A stretch of 64,000 nt of DNA, taken from Paraphaeosphaeria minitans (taxonomy: Eukaryota; Ascomycota; Dothideomycetes; Pleosporales; Didymosphaeriaceae). The stretch covers positions 3,782,001-3,846,000 of the forward strand of contig WJXW01000004.1 of assembly GCA_015832175.1 (NCBI GenBank). The letters run 5' to 3'. Shown here one piece after another: positions 34,230-45,600 of this stretch (position 1 is its first letter; the number at the start of each line of letters is the position of its first letter). The notes under the pieces were generated by a model. It made no database searches, was not told the origin of the DNA, and saw nothing but the letters and a program-made list of their open reading frames with translations. A program made the translations under genes and the position numbers.

Positions 34230-35922
34230 TCACAGGCGCGAGGGTGCCGGGGCTTCGATCTTGCCCCACTTGCCCTCGCCCTGGTCAGGAGTCTCGTTGA
34301 TGACGAGCAGAAATCGCCCGCCGCAGTAGCCGCCGGGCTGGGCTATGCGCTCTTCCTGGACGTACCGGCCCGTAAAGTCGGGCTCGGTGGCGTTGGGGAG
34401 AAAAGCATCAACGGGCTGGTCGTACTCCCAGACCGTGTCGGTGACTTCCTGGCCGGGTTCCTCGTACTGCCTTGGATTGAACGAGGGAAAGCCCATAGCG
34501 TGGTTGAGGATATCGTGGATGATGGAGTACAGCTTCTCTGGGCGGCGGGTGAAAGAGAGCCACGAAAGGGTCTTGGTGTCATACGCGACGCGGATGTAGG
34601 GGTTCATGTAGATGCCGGAATCCAGGGCGAAGGCGCTGCCAGACCGTTGGTACTGGAGATCGGCATGGATCAGACAGCACTCGGACGCCTCCCAGAAGGT
34701 ATCTTGCTCGTAGCGGAAACGGAGGACAGATGTCTCAGGGTTGGCTGAGGTTTCCGGTTCTGGCTCTGGCTCTGTCTTGGGTTCGGTGCTGGCGAAGCGG
34801 GTCTGGTCCTGGAACCACTTCGCCTCGAAAGCGGTCATGCCTCCCCAGCAGCTCCTCACTCGAACTGCATCCTTGCCCGCAATGACATCGTTTCTACTTC
34901 CTGCGTCGCCCTCGCTGGTGAACCAAGGGAAGAAAGGTATGCCCATGCCGTAGCCTTCCAGATCTCGTGTTGCAAAGCGGTCGTAGAACTTGAAAGCGTT
35001 GATGAAATCGACAGCGCAGGCTGCACCGTAGTTGGCCAGTCCGTTGGCGTCGACGTTTGTGGAGAAGAGAAGCTGAGCAGCATCAATGGGGTCGAAGTGA
35101 ACGTCGTTGAGATAGAGGATTTTGTCGAACGCAACATCTGCAGTCTCGAGAGGCGCGAGGGCACGGTTGCGGACCTCGGCGAGGAACGTCATGCGTTTGA
35201 TGCGGGATTCGCCGTTGGGAAGTGTAATGCGCGGTAAGCTGCTCAGGTCGAAGTCTTCAAACACGATGGTGGAATTGCCTGCGTTGTTAGCAAAGAAAGC
35301 ATAGAAATAGTAGACTATACTTACATGGCGTCTTCTTCTCCAGGGCACGCAGCGACTGCTTGGTGATCTCATCCGCATCGTTCTCGTAGATGCTTAGGTG
35401 CACGTTCTGCGGGCCCAACAGATGGATCAGTCCGAGGACCGACTCGCCCCACGCTCCCGACGTGAGCTCGCCGTCTTGCTCGTAGATGGAAGCCGCAATG
35501 AAGACCTTCTGGTCGTGTATGTTTGCGCGGCCAGGCGCGTCGCTGGCGAGGGCACGCTCGCGAAGCTCCTTGTAGTGGGCGGGCAAATGGGTGTAGGACG
35601 GGAAGAGGATGCCGGCGACGAGCACGAGGAAGAGGCAGATGTAGGGCAACGAGAAGACGACGTAGTAGATCAGGCGCAGGACGGAGCGCTTCCTGCGACG
35701 TGGGATGATGTAGTGGGCGCAGACAGACGGGTGTGTAAGCTTGTGGACGACGGGTATGCGGTCCCCCAGGCGGCCGAGCCACGATTTGCTGGAGGCGTTG
35801 GAGGCGTTGGAGTCGCGACGCTCGAGGGTAGGCAGGCCCTCCAGGTCCTCGAGGTCGGCCGAGGCCGGGGCCTGCGGCAGCAGCTCATAGTTGTGGGCGG
35901 AGGGACGCAGTCGTGAAGACAT
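34230..35922 (-). CDS. CAP59/CMT1-family alpha-1,3-mannosyltransferase
   Basis: Exons are complement(35325..35922) and complement(34230..35278), giving 548 residues; the intron (35279..35324) is 46 nt with a CTAAC branch. The protein is type II: a cytosolic tail, one signal anchor at about residues 85-110 (LIYYVVFSLPYICLFLVLVA) and a luminal catalytic domain. Family features include the DxH-like motif LYLNDVHFDPIDAAQLL, the CAVDFINAFKFYDRFATRDLEG block and SCWGGMTAFEAKWF. In Cryptococcus this family builds capsule mannan; in ascomycetes it is assumed to make cell-wall or secreted glycans. A Glu/Pro-rich insert (TEPEPEPET type) near residue 370 is probably surface-exposed. Confidence 0.9.
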
Positions 35923-37462
35923 TCAGGGGGTCGCGGTGGTGTGCAGTGGACGACGTTCGCATAGACACGGCGCTGGGGGATGTAAAGGAGTGTTGGAGCG
36001 CGCGGGCCGGGTCAGGCCAGGTCAGGTCAGGTCGGTCGTGGTAGTACTTGCACTGGTCATGAGACGCAGCAGCGAAAGCAGAGGGTTGAACAAGTGCGAG
36101 TGCCAGGCTCCGCCATGGGGTGCTAATAAGCCAGGCGATTCACGACAAGGGTGGGACGAGTGCGCGAGCGGGAGAAGGCCGCGTCCCCTATGGAACTAGG
36201 CCCCACACTGCCACACCGGGGGCGCGGTGCTAGCTGTTCTCGGGGGGAGCCCCAGACTATGATGCCGCTGCACGCTTCCTTGCTACACGGATGCTTCTAG
36301 ATAACTTGTGTGCGTCTCTCTGCACGGCTGAAGCGTTACTTTTCAAAGGCCATATCCTGCTTATTGCTGGCCCACGCACAAAACGACCAACAGAATGGCG
36401 GGTGCAGGTCACCTGGACAGGAGTTTAGCGAATTTGACTTGGCTGGTCCACTTTTAGTAAAGCGCAGCAAAAAACACTACATCTTGGTTTCAATAAACAT
36501 TAGATATTAATGGAACAGATTGTCTTGTCGTAACCCTGCGTATTTCTAATTTCTAGATAACATAACAGCTAGTCAATTGACTAGAAGAATTATATAGGTG
36601 TCTAGTAAACAATTGAATAAAGTTAAGAGGTTAAAGAAAGAGTCATAGGTAATGTTCTGTAAGGCTAGCATTGTTATAGTCTATACAAGTAAAGACAAAA
36701 CACGCAGGTAGTACGATAGTGCGTAGGGGGGTAGCGCGTTTATGTAACGGGTAAATCACGATATTGTTGTGGTGTTGTAGCATCTAGCGCCAAGGCCCTA
36801 TAAAGGGCCTGTGCGCTAAGCGAGCTGGCTGCGCAAAACCTGCGCTGCGCCCCAACTCCACACAAGACAAGTATTATTCTACCAATACCATTGAGTCATC
36901 CTTTCACTGTCCTTCCTGGTGTGAAGCAAATACTATTGCCTATAATCAGACCTCACAGTTTAGCTCAAACGGTGCACTTGGTGCCAAGCTACGGCAAGCG
37001 GGCGCGGGCTGTGCACGGCAAGACCTCGCGATTAAAGGATCCAGTTCGAGCGCGCTGCCCAATCTGACACTACGTAAGCAACAGGTATCTACAGGGATCT
37101 TTGCTGAACCAAACTAAGATCCAATTGCAGCCTAATCTGGCTTGTGACCTGTGACATGTTGCAACCTTATTAGTATCATAATTATATAGCCTTGTTAGCT
37201 ATATACCATTTCACTGAAAATGGAGAAGCCGCGAGAGCAAAACTTGATTTGATTCCATGTACAAAACAGGCCTAGCCGCTGGACCTGCTCAGCCCGTGGG
37301 GAAAGCTGGCCGTCAACTTGCCGAGTTCGCCGGTCCTTCCACGAGCTCCACCACAGCATCGAGGCCCGATGGCAAGCTCTGTTCCCCCAGGGAGAAGCGT
37401 GGGACTCGTGGATGGCCCCGCGGGTAGTCTCAACAAACCAATGTCCGCCCTGCATGGCGACT
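35923..37462. other. Intergenic region with AT-rich retroelement relic
   Basis: 1.54 kb between the mannosyltransferase start and the stop of the 1448-residue protein gene. The left part is the promoter of the mannosyltransferase, with AGGTC repeats near 36010-36035. From about 36480 to 36957 it becomes AT-rich with retroelement features (listed separately). A perfect 16-bp palindrome CTAGTCAATTGACTAG lies at 36569-36584. Confidence 0.5.
36480..36957 (+). mobile_element. LTR-retrotransposon relic (possible 3' end and LTR)
   Basis: AT-rich sequence with many stops resembles the end of a decayed pol gene. It is followed by a G-run (TAGGGGGGTAGC, about 36724), a plausible polypurine tract, and then a TG...CA block at 36743-36957 (215 bp). 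That block contains a TATA box within a short palindrome (GGCCCTATAAAGGGCC). This order (pol end, polypurine tract, LTR) fits a 3'-terminal fragment of an LTR element. No second LTR, target duplication or intact frame is visible, so the boundaries are estimates. Confidence 0.45.
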
Positions 37463-40400
37463 CTAGACATTCCTGGGCCCACAAACCGTCACAGACTCGA
37501 CCTTGATCTCCATCTTCGCGCCGACCAGCCCAAAGGGAAACTCGTTGTGCCAGTACCGCCCCTCGCTGTCCTTCTCGACGAGGTCCATCAGCTTCCTCTT
37601 CAGACCGGCAGTGTTTTTCGCTTGCGCCGCTTGGCCTAGTAGGGTGTGCTCGTTCATGACCTCAATCTGCAGGTAGCAAGCAGCGTTGTTGGCGGCATGC
37701 AGCGTAGTGTAGATCTCAGGGCATGGGATCTGCTGATGCTGACGAACAACACGCTTTGACATTGCCGACTTAACCATGTGCTTCGAAGAGGTGGGCTCTG
37801 GCGAAGCTGACTTGATCTTACGCCGCTTTGCACGAGGAGAGCCTTTGAGCACCTGCTTGGCCTGCCGCTTTCTATTGTGCTTGCCCTTGCCTGCATCAGA
37901 GTCTGATTCGGACGGGTTGTCGTCTGCGTCGGGCCAAGAGGAGTCATCACCTGGTTCGGAGCCGGACGCCTCGTCATCGCCATCAGCGTCCTCTGCCATC
38001 TCGCCCTCTTCCCGACTATTCTCGTTGGAGCCGACGGTGGGGACTTCGATCAGCTTGTAAAGACGCAGTATATACAAGGTCTTGCTCAAAAAGGGTGTGA
38101 ACTTGGGAGGTGGGTTGAAGGTAACAGCATCCGATGGGACTGGACGACGCATGTTAGCCAGGCCAAACCTCATGCACGTGTGCAAAAAGACTCACCTTCA
38201 CCTCGCTCAACCCATATCCTAAGGTGTACTTGCTTCACAGGCCATCCCATCGTAGCTAGAGTGCCTGTGAGCGCCAAGCAACCATCGTCGTCACGGCCAC
38301 TACAAGACTGCTGGTGCTGAACCGGAAAAGAATAGAGATACTGCTCCTTCGTCTGCGTGAAGAGCTCCTCGGCCTGTCTGTTTGCTGTTTCAAGAACTGT
38401 AGATGAAAAGCCTACTGTCAGCGCATCGGCATCTTCGTCGGTTCCCGACTCTGGCCAGATCTTCTGCTTAATCCTGTATTCAAAGTACGGCTCCGGAGTC
38501 GGGCCGGTCCTTGGCTGGTCTCGCAACACGATCTCGTGTAGCTCTGAGCCGGAATCCGCTCGTTCGGTCCTATACTGGGGTGTGACGATAGCGAGGGACC
38601 CAGGGTTGGGCTGCAAAATCAGTAAATCTCATCATGTCTTGAACAGATTGTAATGGGGCTCTTACCTGGTTTGACTTTGTCTTGTGTGGAGTTGACAGAG
38701 AGTCCTTCGGCTTCTTGGCCGTGGCCATATTACCGGGCTTCTGCGCGAACACGCCATTGAAAGTGGATGTATTCCCTTCAACAGTTCTAGGACCAGCTAC
38801 TCGACCTGATGTATCATTGCCATCCCGTGCAATGGTTGTGGGCGCTGTCTTTCCAGCCAAGGCGACTTGATCCATGGAAGGATTTGTTTTACGGATCGGA
38901 GCAGTAGTCGAGACATCAATGCTGTTCGTCGAAGTATTTGTGGCTACACTCGACGGCCCCTGTCCATTTTCCTGGACATATGATAGGTTGTTCGCTCCAG
39001 CAACCTTATTGATAGGTTCCGAAGCCTCTCGGTCTGGCGCATTCAAGACAGCTGGCGTGGCAGCTACTTTATCTGCTTTGGCCGGCGTTGGTATAGCTTT
39101 GCTAGTTCCAGGAGCAGACGGGATGTAGATGTCGAATCCATCTTCGGTGGGACCGCTTGGCACTCTCGTGTGCGTTTTCAGAGGTCCTCTGGTCGCTGCT
39201 GCGGTGAAGTCTGAAGAGCCACTTGTAGGCTTCGCGACTGAAGCTGGTGGTTTGATCTGCACCAACGACGACACCTTCGATGCGTCTGGCAAAGGCGCTT
39301 TTGGCAATGCTAGTGCAGTAACCGAAGATGAAATACTAGCGGTACCGCTGGTCCGCAGAGAATTTGGGACCTGGGGTTGTGCAGGCGGTGGTGATTTGGT
39401 CACCGAAGCGGTGGAAGCTTTATCCTGAACTGAAGAGAGAGTCCCTGATGGAGCTGGCAACGGCGCTTTATGCGATTCTGTAGAAGACGTTGGGTGCTTC
39501 GTATTGACAGTTGTATTGCCTTGCCTGGTAGATATCCGCGAAAGTGCTTCGACAATATTGCGTGAAGATCGTCCTTGTCCGCTATGACTCCCACTCGACA
39601 GGGGTTTGTTCTCCGTCGTCTTCTGCCTGACATAAGGATTGGAATTCGTTGAAGGACGTGTAAGACCTGGACTACCCGATTTGCCACTGGGGGTGCCAGC
39701 ACCAAGTTGTGAAATCGCAACATCGATTCTACTGGAAGCAATGCCAGATGCTACTAGCGCAGAGTGTGCAGCAGTATCGAAATGACTTTCTTTGGAGCTC
39801 GACTGTGTTTCATTGAGCCCATCTTTTGGATGAGCTGGAGTCGAACCATTGGTAGGAATACTTCGTACGTTTTGGCGAGGCATGTCATCTTCGACTGTAA
39901 GGTGCCCACCAACCTGAGCCTGAGTCCCGGTTCCGTTATCCACTGTACTGCAGCCAGTAGACACTTCAGAAAGAATACTTTTGAGTGCGGATACAGCAGG
40001 CCTTTTCGCTGGTGGTGTCGGGGCATTCAACGATGGTGATGATGACTTGCCGATGACACCTGCTTCTTGTACTGGTTTTTTCTCATGAACTGCCTTGGGT
40101 TTGGTGACAGTGGACTTGACTTGCATTAATTTTGGCACAGTCGCCTCCCCTGATACACCCTTTTGGTGCTGCTGACTTGTTCGTGTTGCTCCAACAGATC
40201 TGCTTTCGTTCGGAATCATAGACGATGTTTTGGTCTGCATAGGCTTATTCGTGGGGAGAGTTTTCGTAATGGTTCTCCGAGAATTAGCTGACTCGGCATG
40301 TAGCGCATTTATACCTGTTGCTGTCTTTGGAGGGGTCTCCGGATTTGCCTCAAATGCTTGCGTAGGTGCAGTTGGCCGACTAGTTACTGATGGTGGAGAT

Positions 40401-42038
40401 GGCTGGTTTAACAAAGCACCCGACTTTGTGAATGTAGGACTACCAGGCCTGCTGTATGATGCAATCATTGTGGGTGTGGACGCATTTCGACCTGCATCAC
40501 TGAGCTCTTTTGGGGTGCTCGAAGTTTCAGCATTAGGATGGGGCACTTTTGTAATTTTCTTCCGGGCGACTTCTAAACTGTCAACGGCCTTGGAAACATC
40601 AAGCTTGGCTGGCGTGGGTGGGTATATAGGCTGCTTCTGGCGCCCAATCTGATTCTGATGGGACGTATTGAATGGTCCGTATACAGGAGGCCTGTTCGCC
40701 ATTGCATGAGGCTTGTTCGTCGCTCTAGGCTGCCCAATACCCGCCCGAGATGCTAGTTGTTGAGTGCGTGGGAAATTTTGAGCCTTCTGCTGCTGAAGAT
40801 CTTGCTGTGTAGTTGCACTTGGGAAGGTATTTTGGACTCCGTTGTTCGGGGCTAGTCTGTTCGCATGAGCAGTCGCATTCGCTGATCTAGCTTCGTCTGG
40901 CAATGATCTTGGGTAGTCGTTGACCTTTTCTCTCGTCTCGCTCGCCAGGTTTGCGGAGTTGGAGATTTCGTTCTTTTCCATACCGAGATTCTGGTCATGT
41001 GAACTCGATAGAAAGCCCTTCTTGGCTAGCGCTTTCTGAAGACGGCCACGCAGGGCTGTATTTGAATTCATTGCGAAAGCATCTTGCGATGGAGATTTCG
41101 ATGCCGTTTCCGATGATGATGTCTGCACTGATATCTGCCGCGATGCTAATGGTGACGCCTGCGGCCGCACTTGCGAGGGCGTCTGATGTGGAGGCAATAA
41201 TGGCTTGTGTAATGTCGCGCCATCTTCAATATCATCGCCAGCAGGCGATTCGTCATCTTCGGAGGATGATGACTGCTCAAATGGTGCGGCTGTCAGCCAT
41301 GAGATGGGTTAGTGATGAGGTAGTCACACAATGGGCACGGAAGAATACGTACGCTTCGATTCCTTTGCGTTGGCTTTACCCTTGTGAGCTTTTCGTCCCA
41401 CAAGCCGCTTGTTGTGGACATCAGCAGCTGACTGATTTGTCTGTGCAGTGGAATTTTTGTGGTTGGAGCGAACATCAGTTGCAGTCTTCGACACGTTTGG
41501 ATGTAGCAGCGTGCCGTTCCGATGGGATCTGGAGCGTAGTGACTGTGGACCTTGATCCGACTCTTCCTCGAACTCACTTTCGGAGTACACGACGAATTGT
41601 GCTACCTTGTCCATTTCGGGATCTGTTCGATCAACCTGTGATGCGATGGACAACTGCTCAAGGTCCGACGAATGCGGACTTGCGGAGCGATAGCCGTGGT
41701 CTTCCAGTTCAAAATCATATATAGAGACTGGTATCTGGGCGGAGACTCTGCGAGAGGATTGCTGGTCTTGTTCGGGGTCGTCGTCGTCACTTACCTAAGT
41801 CAATGAGTGGGGTGAAGCCCAGGGAATCGCAAAGTACAGGACCACTCACCTCTTCACTGTCCGAATAGAGTCGTCCGGGAGATGGTAATCGGCGTAGGCA
41901 AGTTTGTTGTTTCGTTGCTTCGTATGAAGTTTGAGGGGCCAACAAGCCATTCGGCAGATATTTAGTAGTAGTTCTTGTAGGCGGTGAGCCAGTCAGCCGT
42001 ACAGCGCCATTACATGTTGTTGCTACGTTTGCATCCAT
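37463..42038 (-). CDS. Large disordered protein of 1448 residues, function unknown
   Basis: Exons are complement(41850..42038), complement(41353..41794), complement(38666..41289), complement(38196..38610) and complement(37463..38139). The four introns are 55-63 nt, all GT-AG with the frame preserved. Residues 1-1080 are Ser/Thr/Pro/Lys/Asn-rich low complexity with acidic patches. The C-terminal third has a more ordered, aromatic region (FEYRIKQKIWPESGTDED, HLRIWVERGE, LSKTLYILRLYKLIEV). An acidic and then Arg/Lys-rich stretch follows (RKRQAKQVLKGSPRAKRRK), a possible nuclear localisation signal. I recognise no domain. The start was taken at MDANVATTC; an in-frame ATG lies 29 codons upstream (42125). 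It is divergent from the Trm732-like gene. Confidence 0.75.
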
Positions 42039-42664
42039 GTAGACCGCTCCCAGCGCCGACACTCGGAGTGCCGCACGTAACTGATACAAACACTGTAGTA
42101 CAAATTCCGGTTTACAACATGTCATCGAAACTCTTCGGGCTGATTGGGTGGCTGTGGTATGTTTTGAGTGTCCCGGCTTTGCTCAACAAGGGTACAGATT
42201 ACTGAACGGCCACTTGCGGGCGTGGTGTCTTCGTGCAATTGGATCGTCTTGTAGAAGACGCGCTTGTCGTATGAACTGACCGGGGCAGATAGCGCACTGC
42301 TACGTGTGTACAACAGACAGCCGAGTCGATTGAGTTGAAGGAGATAACTGCAGGTAGTCTAGATCTCCGATGACTCCATGAGAAAGGAGGAGTGGTTGCT
42401 GGGCGAAAGCATGGAGGAACACTGGAATTGCTCCACGAGGATTGGACGTCCAAAATGCGCATCGTGACGCTCATAGCTCACCTGCAGACGTCAAACGCTT
42501 TAGCGCGAGTTCGGCGATCAGAAGGGAGCGAAGTCATGGGATTGACCCGAGAGCGCTTGAGTACTTAGTCCACCTTAGAGCAAACCATTGCGATTCTGCG
42601 CATGTGGCCTTACAGCATGTGCTGAACTCAATGCGGAGAACTCCAGAGAGAAAAGCCAAGACTA
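42039..42664. promoter_or_regulatory. Divergent promoter region with a 28-codon small ORF
   Basis: About 0.6 kb lies between the start of the 1448-residue protein and my best start for the Trm732-like gene. A hydrophobic 28-codon frame (42119-42205, MSSKLFGLIGWLWYVL start) lies on the plus strand. Undiscovered first exons of the large plus-strand gene could also lie here. Confidence 0.35.
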
Positions 42665-45600
42665 ATGAGAATCCTGCAATGTCTAGAAGCCTGGGCGTCA
42701 AGTGAAATCGACGATTCAGTTTCTATCGAGAAAACAAGAACAGTCTTTGTTCGCACCATGATGAGAAAGTAGACGTGTTGTGTTTTCAGGATGATGAAGT
42801 TAAAGATGAGTGTTAGTCAGCACCTAATTCGGAATAGCGCCCCGCACTCTTTTTCTGGATGCGAACACTTCCAGCGTCTGGAAGCGACAGAAACTGTTCG
42901 ATCTGCCCGCTGCTGGCCAACGTTTGTTATGGCGGTTTCCACCTCATTTGAGGTAATACCTATCTCGGAGCAAACGCTCAGGAAGTTGTCCAAAGATATA
43001 GTGGGCATCTTTCCTGATTTTACAGATCAGGAACCAGTCAATGGCGTGAAGTAAGAAACGAAGTCCGTGAGCTTTGGGCGGTTGTATCTGAAGTAATCTG
43101 ACGAAAACATCAGAAACTTGCACGCTGTTATAGTTCCACTACTAGATACAGCTGCTTCGCCTGACCTCGGCTCTGGACACCGAGCGGCCGTTTGTAACAT
43201 TCTGTGCGCTATTCTCGAGAGATGCCAGGCGATGGAGTTACAGTACGTGCAGGATGCCATCTTGGACGATTCTATATGGTCAAGGGCTTTCAAAATCTAT
43301 CTCGAGAAGTCGGATGGTGCCAAAGGAAAGTCCGTTAGGCAGGTCTTGGTGACACTTACAAGCATCCTTCTTCGAAACCAGAGTCCGCGGGCGTTCGAAC
43401 TCCAGGAATGGGCCATATTCAATCTTGTTGACATCATATGCCTGAGAAAGGACCGCTCGAAAGTCAAGCCAGCTTTACAGGGCCTTGCCCATTTCATACA
43501 AAAGGACATTGCAACCATTCCTCGGCTCATGGCTATCCACGCGAACATTGTCGGCAACACCTCAGGTTCATCTATAGCCGGGCCGGACATCCAGCCCTTA
43601 TTTTCCGCGCTGCTCGCCTGGATTGTGCACCATGACACGTCGCTCTCAGCCGGTCACGTGGTCAAGAATTTCCTCGCTCAGTTGCGTCGAACATCACATC
43701 AGGACCCATCCACTGTTTACGACTCTGTTGCTTCCGTATGGATGAAGCCAGTGGTAGAGTGCCTTCACCAGTGGCCTGATCGTATACAGGAGGTCAAGAC
43801 GCATGTCTTTCCACACTGCTTTCTACCAAATGTAGAGGAATATGTCCACTTTCTGTCCTATCTGCATTTCTCCCGCCATGTGGACTCAAAAGGGCCTATT
43901 CCTGAAGCATTGAGTGCGTATTTAATTGAGATCAATGTGTTGGACGATTTTGAAGAGTTCCGGATACTTCTCGCTGCCATCCAGACTGGCAAAGAGCTAG
44001 GCGTTCTCAAAGATACTGGTAAGTTGCAATGTCTTTAAGACTAGGTCTTGCTCTCGGCGATCGCGAACAGTGACCTGCATTGCTCTAGCCCTGTTACTTA
44101 GCACGGAGAGTGCTAATATGCCAGTCTAGATTACCGCATTCAGAAGACCATAGAGATTGAGCAAGATGCTTTGATTCTTCCCGACGATATCTTCGGCGGT
44201 TGGCTCTCACACATGGAGAGTGAGGTTCGTCTTGCTGGATTGTTCCTCTGCGTATACTCCACCAATGTGACACGAACCATTACCGGTGGTATCTTCAAGT
44301 ATCTGCAAAAGAACCTGCTGCACCTACATACCGACCCTGATGTCAACTTCCGGAGAGAACTGATTAGCTACATCCAGAGGTTATTCAATCGCCTTCGAGG
44401 CAGTACAGCAACTCTCGCTAAATCACGCAACGAGACACTCGGAAAAGGCGAGGATCGTCTCCCATTCCCTAAAGGAGCCACCAACCGTCCGAAATCTTCG
44501 ACAGCCAAGGACCCGCTAGTAGAGTCTTTGCACTTCATCATCTGGTACCTCGGATTCATAGAAGGAGAGATCCGCTCAGATGCTGCTTATCAGAGGCGGA
44601 TAACGGGATTGAGAGCACTCATGGTTGTCATCAAGTCTGGAGTTGACCCGCGCGTTCCTCATCATTTTCTCTCCAAAGGTGCTCAAGGTCAATTGCATTG
44701 GGCTCACGGGTTACCACTGGCTAATTTCGGGTTGATTCGAAAGCTGATGGACATGATGCTTGACCCATTTGATGATGTCAGGGATACATCGGTCAATATC
44801 CTGCACATTCTATTTGAGACAATGTCGGAAGAAGAAAAACGAAACATGTTGTCAATGCTGCCGCCTTTTATAAAACGCGCCGAAGCTACCATGCTGCGTA
44901 CTGGACGTGCCGATCACGCTGACGGTCTAGCAAGAGCCTATGCGCTTTATCATTCATGTGTCCCGACCTCAGTAGAGACACGAGAACCCAGCAGCGTCCC
45001 CGTTCTCATCAAGATCGACGTTATCCGGAGTCTCAACAGACAGTTGAAAAAAACACTCGAAATAGCTCGAGATGATCTTGCTGAGGCGGTCAACGGTCGC
45101 CCAGTTCATGGAATCTTTGCTGCCATAAGGTGCGACTCGTCGCCCGCCATTGCTTTCAAAGCTGACCATTTTAGATACATTGTAGACCAAGATGGATTTT
45201 ATAGCGAACTCGACAAACTTGACGCTGACAGCTTCAAGGAGCTGAAGACGATCCATAACCAACTTTTTGACGACTGCACCACGACGTGGACCATCGTCGA
45301 GAACATCCTTTCTGCAGACGCGCCCGAGGGACATGTGCCTGAAGACATGGATGAAGAAGTCAGTCTTGGCACAAACGAGATTCTCAGTTATTCTTGGCGA
45401 GGCTTAAAGGAGGCAAGGTAAGCAACCCGGCATCCATGCGTAAATCTGCTGACCTCCGTAGCACCCTCCTGAGAGTGATCGCGACAAGAGCACCTATCGG
45501 CAGGGGAAATCAGGATGTAATAGATCCAGCTCGATTCGAGGAGCTCGGTAGATTATGTTTCACACAGTTGATCGAGCTTCGACATCGAGGTGCATTCTCT

